Shown one piece after another: positions 9,040 to 18,717 of a stretch of DNA of 64,000 nucleotides. A program made the position numbers and the translations under genes. Source of the DNA: Sphingobacterium sp. BN32 (GTDB taxonomy: Bacteria; Bacteroidota; Bacteroidia; Sphingobacteriales; Sphingobacteriaceae); the NCBI RefSeq assembly GCF_030503615.1, contig NZ_CP129963.1, positions 1,798,001 through 1,862,000 of the forward strand, written 5' to 3'. The notes under the pieces are model-generated. The model saw only the letters and a list, made by a program, of their open reading frames with translations, searched no databases and was not told the DNA's origin. Within the stretch, counting starts at the first letter, position 1; each line of letters opens with the position of its first letter.

Positions 9040-10200
9040 TTACAAACCTGATTGATAGGTCACCTGATCGAAGATTTTCTTTCCAAATTCATTGCTCTTC
9101 GCAGATAGCTCTTTTAATGCATTACTGCCTTCTTCGCCGTACTGCTGAATAGCGTAGGCTACTTCAATTTTAATTTCATTGTCGACAATTCGATTATAGC
9201 TATAGCACAGAAAGCGAAGGCCATCGGCTGATTTGAAAAGTGTTATTGCTTTAATGATAGCACGTTGCACATCTTTGCTTGTCATCGGAAAAAGTTTGAA
9301 GAGATTGGGTTCAACTTCTTGATGTCCTAATTTCCCTAAGGTCTCGATTATTGCGATTTTCAAAATGTTCGAGTCTTCAGTTTCCAACATACTTGCAAGA
9401 ATAGGCGTAGCTTCTGACTGTTTGAAGAATCCGATTTCTTTGATCATAAAAGCTCTAAATGCTTCGTTCTCCGAAGTCCTAACCCAACGTGTTAGCAATG
9501 GAAGAGGTCCGCTTTTCGCCCTGCTCGTTAAGAAATGGTGAATAAGAATCTCGTCTAGCGCATTAAAATCAGAATCAAAGCTGTCTTCTAAGAATTTGAA
9601 CGGATCGTTAGTATCGTATTGTAAAGCTGCAGCACGCGCATGCTTCCTTAGCCCTTTATCCTTGTGATACGCTGAACGCATAATAATTGCACCGGCACAG
9701 CCATTGCCTAGGTCGTCAAGCTTGCGTAAGGCATTCCTACGGCGGCTGGAACTGCTCGACAAGAGTTCTTTCTCCCAGAAACATGGGATCTCGTATGCAT
9801 TCAATAGCGCCCGAACATTCTGTTGATTAACTTTGTTCTTCTTCCCTGAGGCAAGTTGTATCAGGTCAATGATGATGTCAGTAAACACCATCTTATCCTG
9901 TTTATTCTTAACCAATCGGATAGAGTCTGCAAGTTCAAATGCCACGTACTCCTCTGAAAGATTTCGCTCGTCAAAAATAATAGCATTGATACGATCCCCC
10001 ATCTTCGTTTCAATGCGATTCTTTCTGCGCTCGATCGCTTTATGATATAGATTAATCGCCAAGAACCGGATTAAACTAAATATGTAGACTAGCACCAGAA
10101 TCGATACAAGTAGTACCGTTAGACGGATGATCAGCGGATATCCGAAGAACTTGCTCTCCAGGTATAGCGCATAATATTGAATGTAGTAACTGAGATCCAT
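9040..10200 (-). CDS. Membrane-anchored HEAT-repeat protein
   Basis: One strong membrane helix (about residues 24-50) and a basic stretch (KAIERRKNRIETK) precede some 310 residues of alpha-solenoid repeats resembling HEAT repeats, for example AFMIKEIGFFKQSEATPIL, KIAIIETLGKLGHQEVEPNL and KIEVAYAIQQYGEEG. HEAT solenoids are protein-binding scaffolds. Being first in the operon and next to the synthase, it may dock or stabilise the synthase, a place taken by PgaD or other small partners in known systems; that is inference. No enzymatic motif is seen. The start follows about 530 bases of non-coding DNA that should hold the operon promoter. Confidence 0.78.
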   Translation of the reverse strand: MDLSYYIQYYALYLESKFFGYPLIIRLTVLLVSILVLVYIFSLIRFLAINLYHKAIERRKNRIETKMGDRINAIIFDERNLSEEYVAFELADSIRLVKNKQDKMVFTDIIIDLIQLASGKKNKVNQQNVRALLNAYEIPCFWEKELLSSSSSRRRNALRKLDDLGNGCAGAIIMRSAYHKDKGLRKHARAAALQYDTNDPFKFLEDSFDSDFNALDEILIHHFLTSRAKSGPLPLLTRWVRTSENEAFRAFMIKEIGFFKQSEATPILASMLETEDSNILKIAIIETLGKLGHQEVEPNLFKLFPMTSKDVQRAIIKAITLFKSADGLRFLCYSYNRIVDNEIKIEVAYAIQQYGEEGSNALKELSAKSNEFGKKIFDQVTYQSGL

Positions 10201-10733
10201 AATGTTTTAAAATAAGGTAAATGATTAATGTTGCTGTTTTGTGTTCTTGTTTATTCCTGTTTGTTGTTAAACCAAAATTAGAATCAACGCAAAAGAAAAT
10301 TATCTCATTTTCGTAGGTTTTTGACCACTTGGGAAAATAAGACATAGTGATACACTTTTTAAAAACTTAATTATCAGCAATTTAAAAAAGACAGAGCATA
10401 AGCTTTTGCTCCTATCCATTTTCTGAATTCGGCAAGAAAATTGTCGAAAATTCGGAAATTGGACATAGAAAAATATGGTGGACATTTCCTGTTTTCTGCA
10501 TGTTTATATCGAGAATAGTATAATTTGAAAGAATGCCTGTGAAAATAAATGATGATGATCACGAAAATGAAAGACTTTTGAACGCAATAAAGAGAGGAAT
10601 CCACAAAATAATGTCGATTTCATGTGTTTTATCTACGCAATTGTAAAAATGCGCACATGTCTCAATGCCAAATGAGCCGTAAAGTAAGGAATGTCCCCTA
10701 CCTATTTAGGATAGTTTAGGCTGAAAGTGATAC
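10201..10733. other. AT-rich intergenic region upstream of the polysaccharide-type operon
   Basis: These 533 bases separate the operon from the TPR-AraC regulator on the same strand. Short reading frames here lack family features or plausible starts and are not called. The minus strand holds a TAATTTTG that fits the Bacteroidota -7 element at 10280-10273, but no TTTG lies at the usual distance, so it is a weak promoter candidate. No convincing terminator was found after the regulator gene. Given three neighbouring AraC regulators, this is the natural place for their binding sites, but no clear repeat was recognised. Confidence 0.4.
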
Positions 10734-12293
10734 TTAAATACTGATTTCGCTTCTGATCTCTTCAATATATTGGGAAGGAGTCTTTCCCATTACAGACTTA
10801 AATGCCGTAGTAAACTTACTGTGGGAGGAAAAGCCACTAAGCTCGGCTAAATATGCAAGCTTATAGTCCAGCAGGGAATTATCAGCATTGATCTTTTCCA
10901 ATAGATAATTAACCTTTTTATGTTGTAAATAGTCATTAAAGTCGAGATTTCTATATTTTTTAATGATATGGGAAACATATTTTTGGTTAGAACTTAAGCG
11001 ACCAGCAAGTTTATTTAGCGTTATGTCCCGTTCTAGAAAGAAGTTTTCCTGTTCTAAGGCAGAAAGTTCTCTTATTAACCGCGTTTCTGTTTCTAGCGCA
11101 ATGTTTAACTCTGTCTCAGTAGCATGTGTTTCCGGTATACTACGGCTATGCTGCGCAGGCTTGGGTGAGTATTCCTCATTCAGCTCTTCCCTATGCTGTA
11201 AAGGCCGTAGGTTTATTGCCGCCTTAGAACGACGATATCGAATCTGATAAGATAACAGCAGAATAACAACGACAGAGGCTACGGAGATACACCACCAGAA
11301 TAAAAGCTTATACTTACGATTCTCTAGTTCTTCTTTTCGTAATTCCATGATTATCCTGGAGGAAATCTCTTGGCCAATCAGATATTTATCCGAATCTAAA
11401 ACTTGTTGCTTTTTTAAATATTCGTTCGCCATCCTATCATCTCCGGATAGCATATAATATTTCGCACTTGTCGCTGTAAAGAGTTCTTTCAACCTTAATC
11501 TTCCCGCTTTCTTCAAATAAGCGCTGGTAAGATCTAAGTAATGCTTGCAAGAGTCTATATTCGCCCCTTTTAAGTGATATTCCGCCAGTCCACGATAGAC
11601 GAAAGGGATAATATTTCGATCTTCTTCAGTTAGATAACTTAATGAGCTATGCATTAACTCGTAAGAGGTCTTCATATTTCCTAATTCCAATTCACAGATA
11701 CCCTGCAAATGATAATTTGCAGCCTTTTTAATCCGTAAGGCATCGTCGGTTTCTGGGTCGAGCGCAATCAATCGTTTCGCACTGTCTAACATGTCCAATG
11801 CGACGCGATAGCTACGCGTATTCATTTTATATAATGCCTGTTCCTGATAAAGTTCAATCTGTATATCGGACTTTAAATCAAGATCATCTAGCAAATTACA
11901 CATGCTTTCCGCAGTAGCAAGGTAGGATCGCGACTGTTCATATAGGCCAAGCTCGCGGAAGTTCGTTGCCAGTATTTTGCAAAATACTGCTCGCCATCTG
12001 TTGTAACCTGTAAGCTGAGCGAGGCGATCGCCGATTGTCGCATACTTAATTGCACGCTGCACATTCCCCAAGCTTTGTTGAATATTGCTGTTTAAAATAT
12101 AGCTCTTAATCTTTTGCTCGTCAGTTTCCGCAGCCTCTATAACAGAATCACCCATCGTTGCGGCAGCTTCCACGTTGGACCCCATATATTGCTGATGGCA
12201 AGCCGTGTATAGACTATCGAATTTACTCGATTGCCCCCATGCACAAAGTAAAATGCAGAAAAAAAACAATATGGAAAGAATAGCCCTACGCAT
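10734..12293 (-). CDS. TPR-transmembrane AraC-family regulator
   Basis: Layout: signal peptide (1-20), about 300 residues of periplasmic TPR-like helices, one membrane helix near 330-350 (LFWWCISVASVVVILLLSY), a linker, then a C-terminal AraC domain with two HTHs (LAGRLSSNQKYVSHIIK and LAYLAELSGFSSHSKF) ending in GKTPSQYIEEI. It resembles Bacteroidota one-component regulators that sense in the periplasm and bind DNA directly from the membrane. It follows the next regulator by eight bases, so three such genes seem to be one transcript. Lying directly upstream of the polysaccharide-type operon, it is a good candidate regulator of it, though nothing in the sequence proves that. Confidence 0.88.
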   Translation of the reverse strand: MRRAILSILFFFCILLCAWGQSSKFDSLYTACHQQYMGSNVEAAATMGDSVIEAAETDEQKIKSYILNSNIQQSLGNVQRAIKYATIGDRLAQLTGYNRWRAVFCKILATNFRELGLYEQSRSYLATAESMCNLLDDLDLKSDIQIELYQEQALYKMNTRSYRVALDMLDSAKRLIALDPETDDALRIKKAANYHLQGICELELGNMKTSYELMHSSLSYLTEEDRNIIPFVYRGLAEYHLKGANIDSCKHYLDLTSAYLKKAGRLRLKELFTATSAKYYMLSGDDRMANEYLKKQQVLDSDKYLIGQEISSRIIMELRKEELENRKYKLLFWWCISVASVVVILLLSYQIRYRRSKAAINLRPLQHREELNEEYSPKPAQHSRSIPETHATETELNIALETETRLIRELSALEQENFFLERDITLNKLAGRLSSNQKYVSHIIKKYRNLDFNDYLQHKKVNYLLEKINADNSLLDYKLAYLAELSGFSSHSKFTTAFKSVMGKTPSQYIEEIRSEISI

Positions 12294-12301
12294 AATACGA
12301 A

Positions 12302-13381
12302 TTACTTCACTACCGATTTCTCGCGAAACTCTATTGGAGAACAGCCCATCTCCTGATTAAAATTTCTATAGAAGGAAGCTCGAGAATTAAAACCACAATG
12401 CAAAGCGAGTTCCTCAATATTCATATCAAAACCCTCGTCACTTAAATAAATGCAAGCTTCCTTGATGCGCAAGGAGTTGATTACTTTCAGAAAACTTTCA
12501 TTAAAATGAAGTTTAAAAAACTGTTGAATAACAGGCTTTGAAACATTCAGAAGCTTTGACATCTTGTCGATACTAAACTCCGTATCGAGGTAGGATTTCT
12601 CCACAAGATAGTCTATAATCTTCAGTTTAACACCTTGTTGTTCAGCATGTGTTAAGCCGGATAAATTACGTTCAAAAGGCTCCGTATTCAGTTCTCCGCT
12701 TAAAGATTGCATTTCTAATCGCAGCGGTCTCCGAAGTCGACCCAAGAAATAATTATAGCCTAATAAGCTTCCTAGCAACATAATGAAAAAGATCGTTGCA
12801 CCTGAACTGGGTGCATCAGCACTACCCTTTTCAATTATTCTATTTAATACCAGGGTTAGCATAAAAATGGAGGACACCAGAATCAGGATAACGCTGTAAT
12901 AATAGATTCTTCTTTCTAATCGCGCCCGGTTTGCACCATTATTACTCAGTATAAAAACACCTACCGGATAGAAGAACCAAGAAAGGCCCATGAGGCTGTA
13001 AAGTACGATATAATATTCTCCTCGAAATTCCATTCGAAAGGAATAGGAACTAATAAAAACAACATGCCCCACCAAAAACAATAAGAACGGCATGCCGTGC
13101 CACAGCACTTGTTTTACGGTTATCCTCTTTTGTTCGATAGCACGATAAGCGAAGTATAGAAATGGACCATACACTAATCCAAACGGTGCCGACCTGTCGA
13201 CATAAACAAGTCCTGGAAGGAGATCTCTAAATACTGCTGCATGGCAAATATGGATTAATAGGAACAACAGAAAAAGCTGTGCCAGCCTATCCATATCCGT
13301 TTTTTGCTGCAGGTAGTGGCTAATTTGAAGTCCAAGCAAGCAAATGAGGGAAGTTGCGCAATATAGAAAAGAGAAAATCAT
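12302..13381 (-). CDS. Polytopic membrane AraC-family regulator
   Basis: About 230 residues form roughly seven hydrophobic helices (for example LFLLFLLIHICHA, FFIMLLGSLLGYNYFL), followed by a C-terminal AraC domain with FSIDKMSKLLNVSKPVIQQF and ELALHCGFNSRASFYRNF ending in GCSPIEFRE. Such multi-helix AraC proteins are common in Sphingobacteriaceae; their signals are mostly unknown. The start overlaps the stop of the next gene upstream by four bases (ATGA), and its own stop lies eight bases before the TPR-AraC gene. It is a diverged paralogue of that upstream neighbour: VYGPFLYF here matches VYGPMLFF there, and the two share the same overall plan. Confidence 0.87.
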   Translation of the reverse strand: MIFSFLYCATSLICLLGLQISHYLQQKTDMDRLAQLFLLFLLIHICHAAVFRDLLPGLVYVDRSAPFGLVYGPFLYFAYRAIEQKRITVKQVLWHGMPFLLFLVGHVVFISSYSFRMEFRGEYYIVLYSLMGLSWFFYPVGVFILSNNGANRARLERRIYYYSVILILVSSIFMLTLVLNRIIEKGSADAPSSGATIFFIMLLGSLLGYNYFLGRLRRPLRLEMQSLSGELNTEPFERNLSGLTHAEQQGVKLKIIDYLVEKSYLDTEFSIDKMSKLLNVSKPVIQQFFKLHFNESFLKVINSLRIKEACIYLSDEGFDMNIEELALHCGFNSRASFYRNFNQEMGCSPIEFREKSVVK

Positions 13382-14334
13382 ATATTCTGCAACATTTTAA
13401 GCCTGTATTCCGATGGCGATAACCCGTTAAACTGTTTGAAATATCGCGTAAAGGACGTCCGGGAGTTAAAACCACATAGATTCGCGAGGAATTCTAATTT
13501 TAAATTATCAGTACCGCTTTTCAAGAGCTGTATCGAATAGGCGATCCTATATTTTGCGAGCCATTCATAGAAATTACTTTCTAAACTGTTATTAATAACA
13601 TAAGATATGTGGTGTTTGGGGATATTGGTATACACCGAGAGACCTTCTAAGCTCAAGTTAGCATCTAAAAATAGCTGCTCGCTCTCCATGATGCTATTTA
13701 GTTTCGTCTTGTACAATTCTATTGTTTCCCGAGATAAATTCAGATGTATCAACTCTTCCCCAATTGGAGAACCCTCCTTCTTAGCCTCAAAGCGCGTCGT
13801 ATAAACATACCATATGATCAATCCCATTGAAATAATCATCAAGGAAATAACAACAAATAGCGGATTGACATCAAAATCAAATGGCATAATCATGTTAAAG
13901 AACAATAAGCCGAAAAAGAATGCCGCGGCAACACCCAATAATGCCAAATTTTCTACAAATAAGATCTTGTTTACTTCTGTAGTCTCTGCTTTGAGTTTCG
14001 ACGATTTGAATAATACATAAACCGGATAACCTGTCAGCAGGCAGAATACCGCCAGCATATACGGAATATCAACTTCATTATACCAGCCCGTGGGGTTCAA
14101 CAGGAAAAGTATCAGAAAAGAGATAAGCGGTGTTAGATGAAGCAACACGGTGCCCACATCGATACGCTCCTGCAAACTCGCCTTAAAAATGAAAAACAAC
14201 ATTGGACCATATACTAAAGGTATTGGCAATATGATCACATTCAAGATCAGTATGACATGTATACAAAGGATGGAAAAAAAGAGACCGATTATAAGTCCAA
14301 ATAATCCGTAACGTTTGATTGCCCTGTTAAACAT
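13378..14334 (-). CDS. Polytopic membrane AraC-family regulator, paralogue of its neighbour
   Basis: Several membrane helices (GLFGLIIGLFFSILCIHVIL onward) are followed by a cytoplasmic AraC domain: LSLEGLSVYTNIPKHHISYV and LANLCGFNSRTSFTRYFKQF, ending in GLSPSEYR. An upstream GTG at 14394 is in frame and would add 20 residues, but the ATG at 14334 starts just before the first helix and is preferred. It is first of the three-regulator string and lies divergent from the trehalose gene across an AT-rich gap. The paralogy with the next gene points to a local duplication followed by divergence in the sensor part. Confidence 0.85.
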   Translation of the reverse strand: MFNRAIKRYGLFGLIIGLFFSILCIHVILILNVIILPIPLVYGPMLFFIFKASLQERIDVGTVLLHLTPLISFLILFLLNPTGWYNEVDIPYMLAVFCLLTGYPVYVLFKSSKLKAETTEVNKILFVENLALLGVAAAFFFGLLFFNMIMPFDFDVNPLFVVISLMIISMGLIIWYVYTTRFEAKKEGSPIGEELIHLNLSRETIELYKTKLNSIMESEQLFLDANLSLEGLSVYTNIPKHHISYVINNSLESNFYEWLAKYRIAYSIQLLKSGTDNLKLEFLANLCGFNSRTSFTRYFKQFNGLSPSEYRLKMLQNI

Positions 14335-14626
14335 CGCCGAATCTTCAAATTCAAAAAATACAGTTAATAAATCGTGGTTAACGCAGTTTTGCACAACGTT
14401 TTACAAATATACTTATTTATTTTTTTAATTAAGATTCTTCCAATTATAGAAAATATTATCATAGTATGAGGGAATTATTAAACATATTAACCATACTGGT
14501 TAAATATTAACCCTAAATGTATTTTTAATCTTAATTACCACATTATTTAACTCGCATCCGCATGAGTTAATTAAGAAAATAGAAATCAGGCAAACAAAAA
14601 CCGGCTGAAATTGTTTGTATAGCAGT

Positions 14627-16828
14627 ATGCAGAATCAAACCCCGACAAATTCTGGCAAAACTCTTATCATCTCCAATCGATTGCCAGTCAAAATTGAACG
14701 TAAAAAAGGAAAGCTAAAATTTACCGCAAGCGAAGGTGGACTGGCCACAGGACTAGGCTCCTTCTATAAAGATAATGGCTCTTGGTGGATCGGATGGCCG
14801 GGCATTATTCCGAAAACCCAGGAAGAGGAACAGCATATCCGCGAAGAATTGTACAAACTAAATTTGATACCGGTATTTCTTACCCAAGTAGAAATAAAAA
14901 ACTATTACGAAGGTTTCTCCAACGCTGTGCTCTGGCCACTTTGTCATTACAGACCCAGCTATGTTGAACTACGCAATGACTATTGGGAAGCCTATGAACA
15001 GGTGAATCAGAAATTTGCAAAAGCCGCTCTTCCCTATATTGAAGAAGAAACAACGGTTTGGGTTCATGACTATCAATTAATGTTATTGCCCAAATATATT
15101 CGGGAGCAAAGCGAGCCAAACAGTATTGGCTACTTTCATCATATCCCCTTCCCTCCTCCAGAACTCTTTAGCATGTTGCCCTGGAGAAAGCAGTTACTCG
15201 ATGGACTTTCCAGCGCCGACTTAGTCGGATTCCATACCTATGAAAATGCTCATAATTTCCTGGAAGCAAATCAAACCCTGTTGAGCGCAGAGATCCATCA
15301 CCATCATATCAAGTTGGAAGGCCGTAGTTGCTTTGTCGATGTCTTCCCGATGGGAATAGATTATGAAAAATACAAACAACAGGCTATCAATTCGAAAACC
15401 CAGTTGTATGCCGCTGAGCTCAAAAAGCTGTTTGACGACAAAAAGATTATTCTTTCTGTCGATCGTTTAGACTATAGTAAAGGAATTTTACAGCGATTAG
15501 CATCTTACGAAAAACTATTACTGAAACATCCGGAACTGCAGGAAAAAGTCGTGCTATATATGCTTATCGTCCCTTCCAGAGATCAGGTTAATCAATATAA
15601 AAAGCTACGGAACGAGATTGACCGCAAAGTCGGCAATATCAATGCCGTCCTCGGATCGCCAGGATGGCAACCCGTTTCCTATTTCTATAAATCCTTGCCA
15701 TTCGACAGACTTTCGGCAGTATATGCAGCTGCGGACGTCTGCTTGGTCAGCTCCTTGTACGATGGCATGAACCTCGTCGCGAAGGAATATATCGCTAGCA
15801 AACAACTCCAAACCGGCGCTTTGGTCCTTAGTGAGTTCGCCGGTGCTTCCAAAGAGCTGTCCGATGCTTTATTAATCAATCCCTATGCGATTGAAGAATC
15901 AAGCGACACACTATATGAGGCACTAACCATGTCTGAAAGCGAGAAGATGGAACGAATGCAGGCAAGTCAGCAGGTCGTCGAGAAGTTCAATGTCTTTCAT
16001 TGGGTTAACCTCTTTTTCCAGCGCCTGCGTGAAATAAAAGAACAGCAGCGTAATGCGATCACACGCAAAGTAAAAGATCAAGTTCGAACATCCATCAAAT
16101 CAACCTATCAACAGGCGACAAATAGATTGATCCTCCTAGACTACGATGGTACCTTAGTCGGATTCAATAAGGATGCCGCCAAAGCCACGCCTACCGACGA
16201 ACTGCATCAACTGCTTGAGAATATCGCAAAAGACAAACAAAATACGCTCTCATTAGTGAGTGGCAGAAAATATGACAATATGCAAGATTGGTTTCCCGGA
16301 AAATCCTTCTTTACGATTGCAGAGCACGGTATTTGGTCCAACTTTCCGAACCACCAATGGCATATCAAAGAAGGATTATCCAACGAATGGAAAGTCTTTG
16401 TACGCAGTATCCTGCAACGCTTCACCGACAGAACCCCCGGTTCGCTGATCGAAGAGAAAACCTACTCCCTGGCCTGGCATTATCGAAAGGTAGATCATGC
16501 CTTGGGGAAAATTAAAGCACAAGAATTACTACAGGAACTCCATCCGCTCGCAAATGAAATAGGTTTGCAGATTATCAATGGTGATCGAGTGATCGAGATC
16601 AAGAACGAAGAAATTAATAAAGGGAAAGCGGTTAGTCAATTAGTCAATGAAATAAACCCTGATTATATCCTATGCATTGGCGATGATGCGACAGATGAGG
16701 ATATGTTTAACGAATTACCCGCAAATGCCGTCACGATTAAAGTCGGTAATAAGCAATCTGCGGCAAAATATTTCGTTGAAAATAAAGATGAAGTCTTAAA
16801 ACTATTGACTGAGTTGACACAAGCTTAA
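14627..16828 (+). CDS. Bifunctional trehalose-6-phosphate synthase/phosphatase (OtsA-OtsB fusion)
   Basis: The N-terminal 470 residues are a GT20 trehalose-6-phosphate synthase: SNRLPVKI, GGLATGLGSFY, WVHDYQLMLLP, HHIPFPPPE, VDRLDYSKGI and SLYDGMNLVAKEY are all present, with the residues that bind UDP-glucose and glucose-6-phosphate. The last 240 residues are a HAD phosphatase: LDYDGTLVGF holds the nucleophile and acid/base Asp pair, and GDDATDEDMF is the Mg-binding motif. It should make trehalose from UDP-glucose and glucose-6-phosphate in the cytoplasm. The ATG at 14627 is used; a TTG four codons earlier is unlikely. The GH15 gene follows after 17 bases, so the pair is an operon for making and possibly breaking trehalose or another alpha-glucan. 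Confidence 0.95.
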   Translation: MQNQTPTNSGKTLIISNRLPVKIERKKGKLKFTASEGGLATGLGSFYKDNGSWWIGWPGIIPKTQEEEQHIREELYKLNLIPVFLTQVEIKNYYEGFSNAVLWPLCHYRPSYVELRNDYWEAYEQVNQKFAKAALPYIEEETTVWVHDYQLMLLPKYIREQSEPNSIGYFHHIPFPPPELFSMLPWRKQLLDGLSSADLVGFHTYENAHNFLEANQTLLSAEIHHHHIKLEGRSCFVDVFPMGIDYEKYKQQAINSKTQLYAAELKKLFDDKKIILSVDRLDYSKGILQRLASYEKLLLKHPELQEKVVLYMLIVPSRDQVNQYKKLRNEIDRKVGNINAVLGSPGWQPVSYFYKSLPFDRLSAVYAAADVCLVSSLYDGMNLVAKEYIASKQLQTGALVLSEFAGASKELSDALLINPYAIEESSDTLYEALTMSESEKMERMQASQQVVEKFNVFHWVNLFFQRLREIKEQQRNAITRKVKDQVRTSIKSTYQQATNRLILLDYDGTLVGFNKDAAKATPTDELHQLLENIAKDKQNTLSLVSGRKYDNMQDWFPGKSFFTIAEHGIWSNFPNHQWHIKEGLSNEWKVFVRSILQRFTDRTPGSLIEEKTYSLAWHYRKVDHALGKIKAQELLQELHPLANEIGLQIINGDRVIEIKNEEINKGKAVSQLVNEINPDYILCIGDDATDEDMFNELPANAVTIKVGNKQSAAKYFVENKDEVLKLLTELTQA

Positions 16829-16845
16829 CAACAAAACCATATTGA

Positions 16846-18639
16846 ATGAATAAAAAACATTTATATAATTCTGGCATTATTGGAAACTGCAATTTTATTG
16901 CTCACGTCCATAAAAGTACAAATATCAACTGGCTCTGCTGGCCAACCTTCCGGGATAACTTTGTCTTCGGATGCTTGCTCGATAAGAATAAAGGGGGCGA
17001 GTTTAACATCAGACTACAGGGCGACAATGTATATTCCAAACAGTATTATCTAGAAAACACCAATATTTTAGTCACCGAGGTGCATAGCGACCAGGGAAGT
17101 TTTAAAGTGACAGACTTTGCTCCTCGATTCGAGCAATACGAACGATTCTATAAGCCGCTGATGCTGATTCGCATTGTTGAACCACTGGCAGGCAATCCAA
17201 AGGTAAAAGTTACCTGCAGTCCGAAAGCAAATTATGGGTTGGCAGATTTTAACCGGTCGAGAGGCAGCAATCATGTGCAATTCAACTACGATAATGAGCA
17301 TATGCGCTTGACCACGAACATCCCAATCAGCCACTTTTTCGACGAAGATAAAGGGAGCATCATCCTCTCTGAAAAGAAATATATGGTATTGAGCTACGGG
17401 AGTGCATTTGAAGCTGCCTTGGAAAAGACAGCGGAAGATTTCTTAATCAGAACCAAACAATACTGGCGCAACTGGACGAAAAAAGCTGATATCCCTAACT
17501 TTTATCAAGATCAGATTATTCGCTCAGCATTAGTGCTCAAACTGCATCAGTATGAAGATACCGGAGCGATTATCGCATCAAGTACAACCAGTTTGCCTGA
17601 ATCGCCAGGCTCGGGACGAAATTGGGATTATCGCTATTGTTGGGTGCGCGATAGCTATTACGTGCTGACAGCACTTGCGAATATTGGCAAATTCGATGAA
17701 CTCGAAAAATTTGCAACCTACATCACAGGAATCACGCAGTCTGATAGTGGTAGACTACAGCCACTTTATGGTATCCTGGGTCGACGCACCTTGACCGAAG
17801 AAACGCTGGATTACCTGGATGGTTATCTGGGAAACAAACCGGTACGTATTGGAAACCAAGCTTATGAACATATACAGAACGATGTCTATGGTCAAGCTAT
17901 GATAGCCCTGCTTCCCCTATTCACCGATTTCCGGTTCCCTGCCGACGAACGCAAGGATGCAAAAAGCTGGCTGACTTATATTCTGGACAAGATCGCAATG
18001 ACGATCGATGAGAAAGATGCCGGCATCTGGGAGTTCCGACATATTGCCAACAGACATGCTTATTCCAACCTATTCCAATGGGCGGGCGCATCCGCTGCAT
18101 TAAAGATCGCTAAGCAAAATGGCTATCAGGATATTGAAATCCAGGCACAAGAGTTAAAAGACAAGGCCGCAGCACATATCGAATCCTGCTACGATGAGGA
18201 AAGAAAGGTTTATCGAAACGCTGCCGAAGGATCCGATTTGGATGCAAGCACGCTGCAGCTCATCATGATGCACTATTTAGACCCCAATTCGGAACGTGCA
18301 AAACTTCATCTGAATGAATTGGAAAAAGTGTTGAAAGGTAAAAATGGATTATTCTATCGCTACTTACACCAAGATGATTTTGGAAAGCCACAATCCACTT
18401 TCTTAGTCTGTGCGTTTTGGTATGTGGAGGCTTTGGCCTGTGTGGGAAGAATCGAAGAAGCGCAGGAAATTTTCCATAACTTGATGGGTTACAGCAATCA
18501 TCTAGGGCTATTTAGCGAAGACGTGCATGAAGACGATGGCAGTCAATGGGGCAACTTTCCACAAGCATATAGCCATGTCGGACTGATGAATGCTGCATAC
18601 CGAATTGCAACAAAATTAGACTGTCCAATCTTCATATAG
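16846..18639 (+). CDS. GH15 family glucoamylase/trehalase-like hydrolase
   Basis: The 597-residue protein has the bacterial GH15 layout: an N-terminal beta-sandwich starting GIIGNCNFIAHV with a C-W-P-F substrate-side motif, then an (alpha/alpha)6 barrel. NWDYRYCWVRDSYYVL is the family signature; the Glu of GIWEFR and the Glu of LFSEDV-HEDDGSQWGNFPQA fit the general acid and base. No signal peptide is seen, so it acts in the cytoplasm. GH15 enzymes release glucose from alpha-glucans, and some actinobacterial and archaeal members are trehalases. Direct linkage to the trehalose synthase/phosphatase makes a trehalase role attractive, but specificity is not provable here. Confidence 0.9.
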   Translation: MNKKHLYNSGIIGNCNFIAHVHKSTNINWLCWPTFRDNFVFGCLLDKNKGGEFNIRLQGDNVYSKQYYLENTNILVTEVHSDQGSFKVTDFAPRFEQYERFYKPLMLIRIVEPLAGNPKVKVTCSPKANYGLADFNRSRGSNHVQFNYDNEHMRLTTNIPISHFFDEDKGSIILSEKKYMVLSYGSAFEAALEKTAEDFLIRTKQYWRNWTKKADIPNFYQDQIIRSALVLKLHQYEDTGAIIASSTTSLPESPGSGRNWDYRYCWVRDSYYVLTALANIGKFDELEKFATYITGITQSDSGRLQPLYGILGRRTLTEETLDYLDGYLGNKPVRIGNQAYEHIQNDVYGQAMIALLPLFTDFRFPADERKDAKSWLTYILDKIAMTIDEKDAGIWEFRHIANRHAYSNLFQWAGASAALKIAKQNGYQDIEIQAQELKDKAAAHIESCYDEERKVYRNAAEGSDLDASTLQLIMMHYLDPNSERAKLHLNELEKVLKGKNGLFYRYLHQDDFGKPQSTFLVCAFWYVEALACVGRIEEAQEIFHNLMGYSNHLGLFSEDVHEDDGSQWGNFPQAYSHVGLMNAAYRIATKLDCPIFI

Positions 18640-18717
18640 CGTTAATGCATCCTTTACAATTAAATTACAATTGGCATAAGGTTTGCCTAAGGAAGATTGC
18701 ATTACTCACATTTTACT

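Noticed and set aside
10076..10604. Three overlapping short minus-strand frames before the HEAT-repeat gene
   Set aside because: They lack family features, overlap each other or the start of the HEAT gene, and lie in the A/T-rich region where the promoter is expected.
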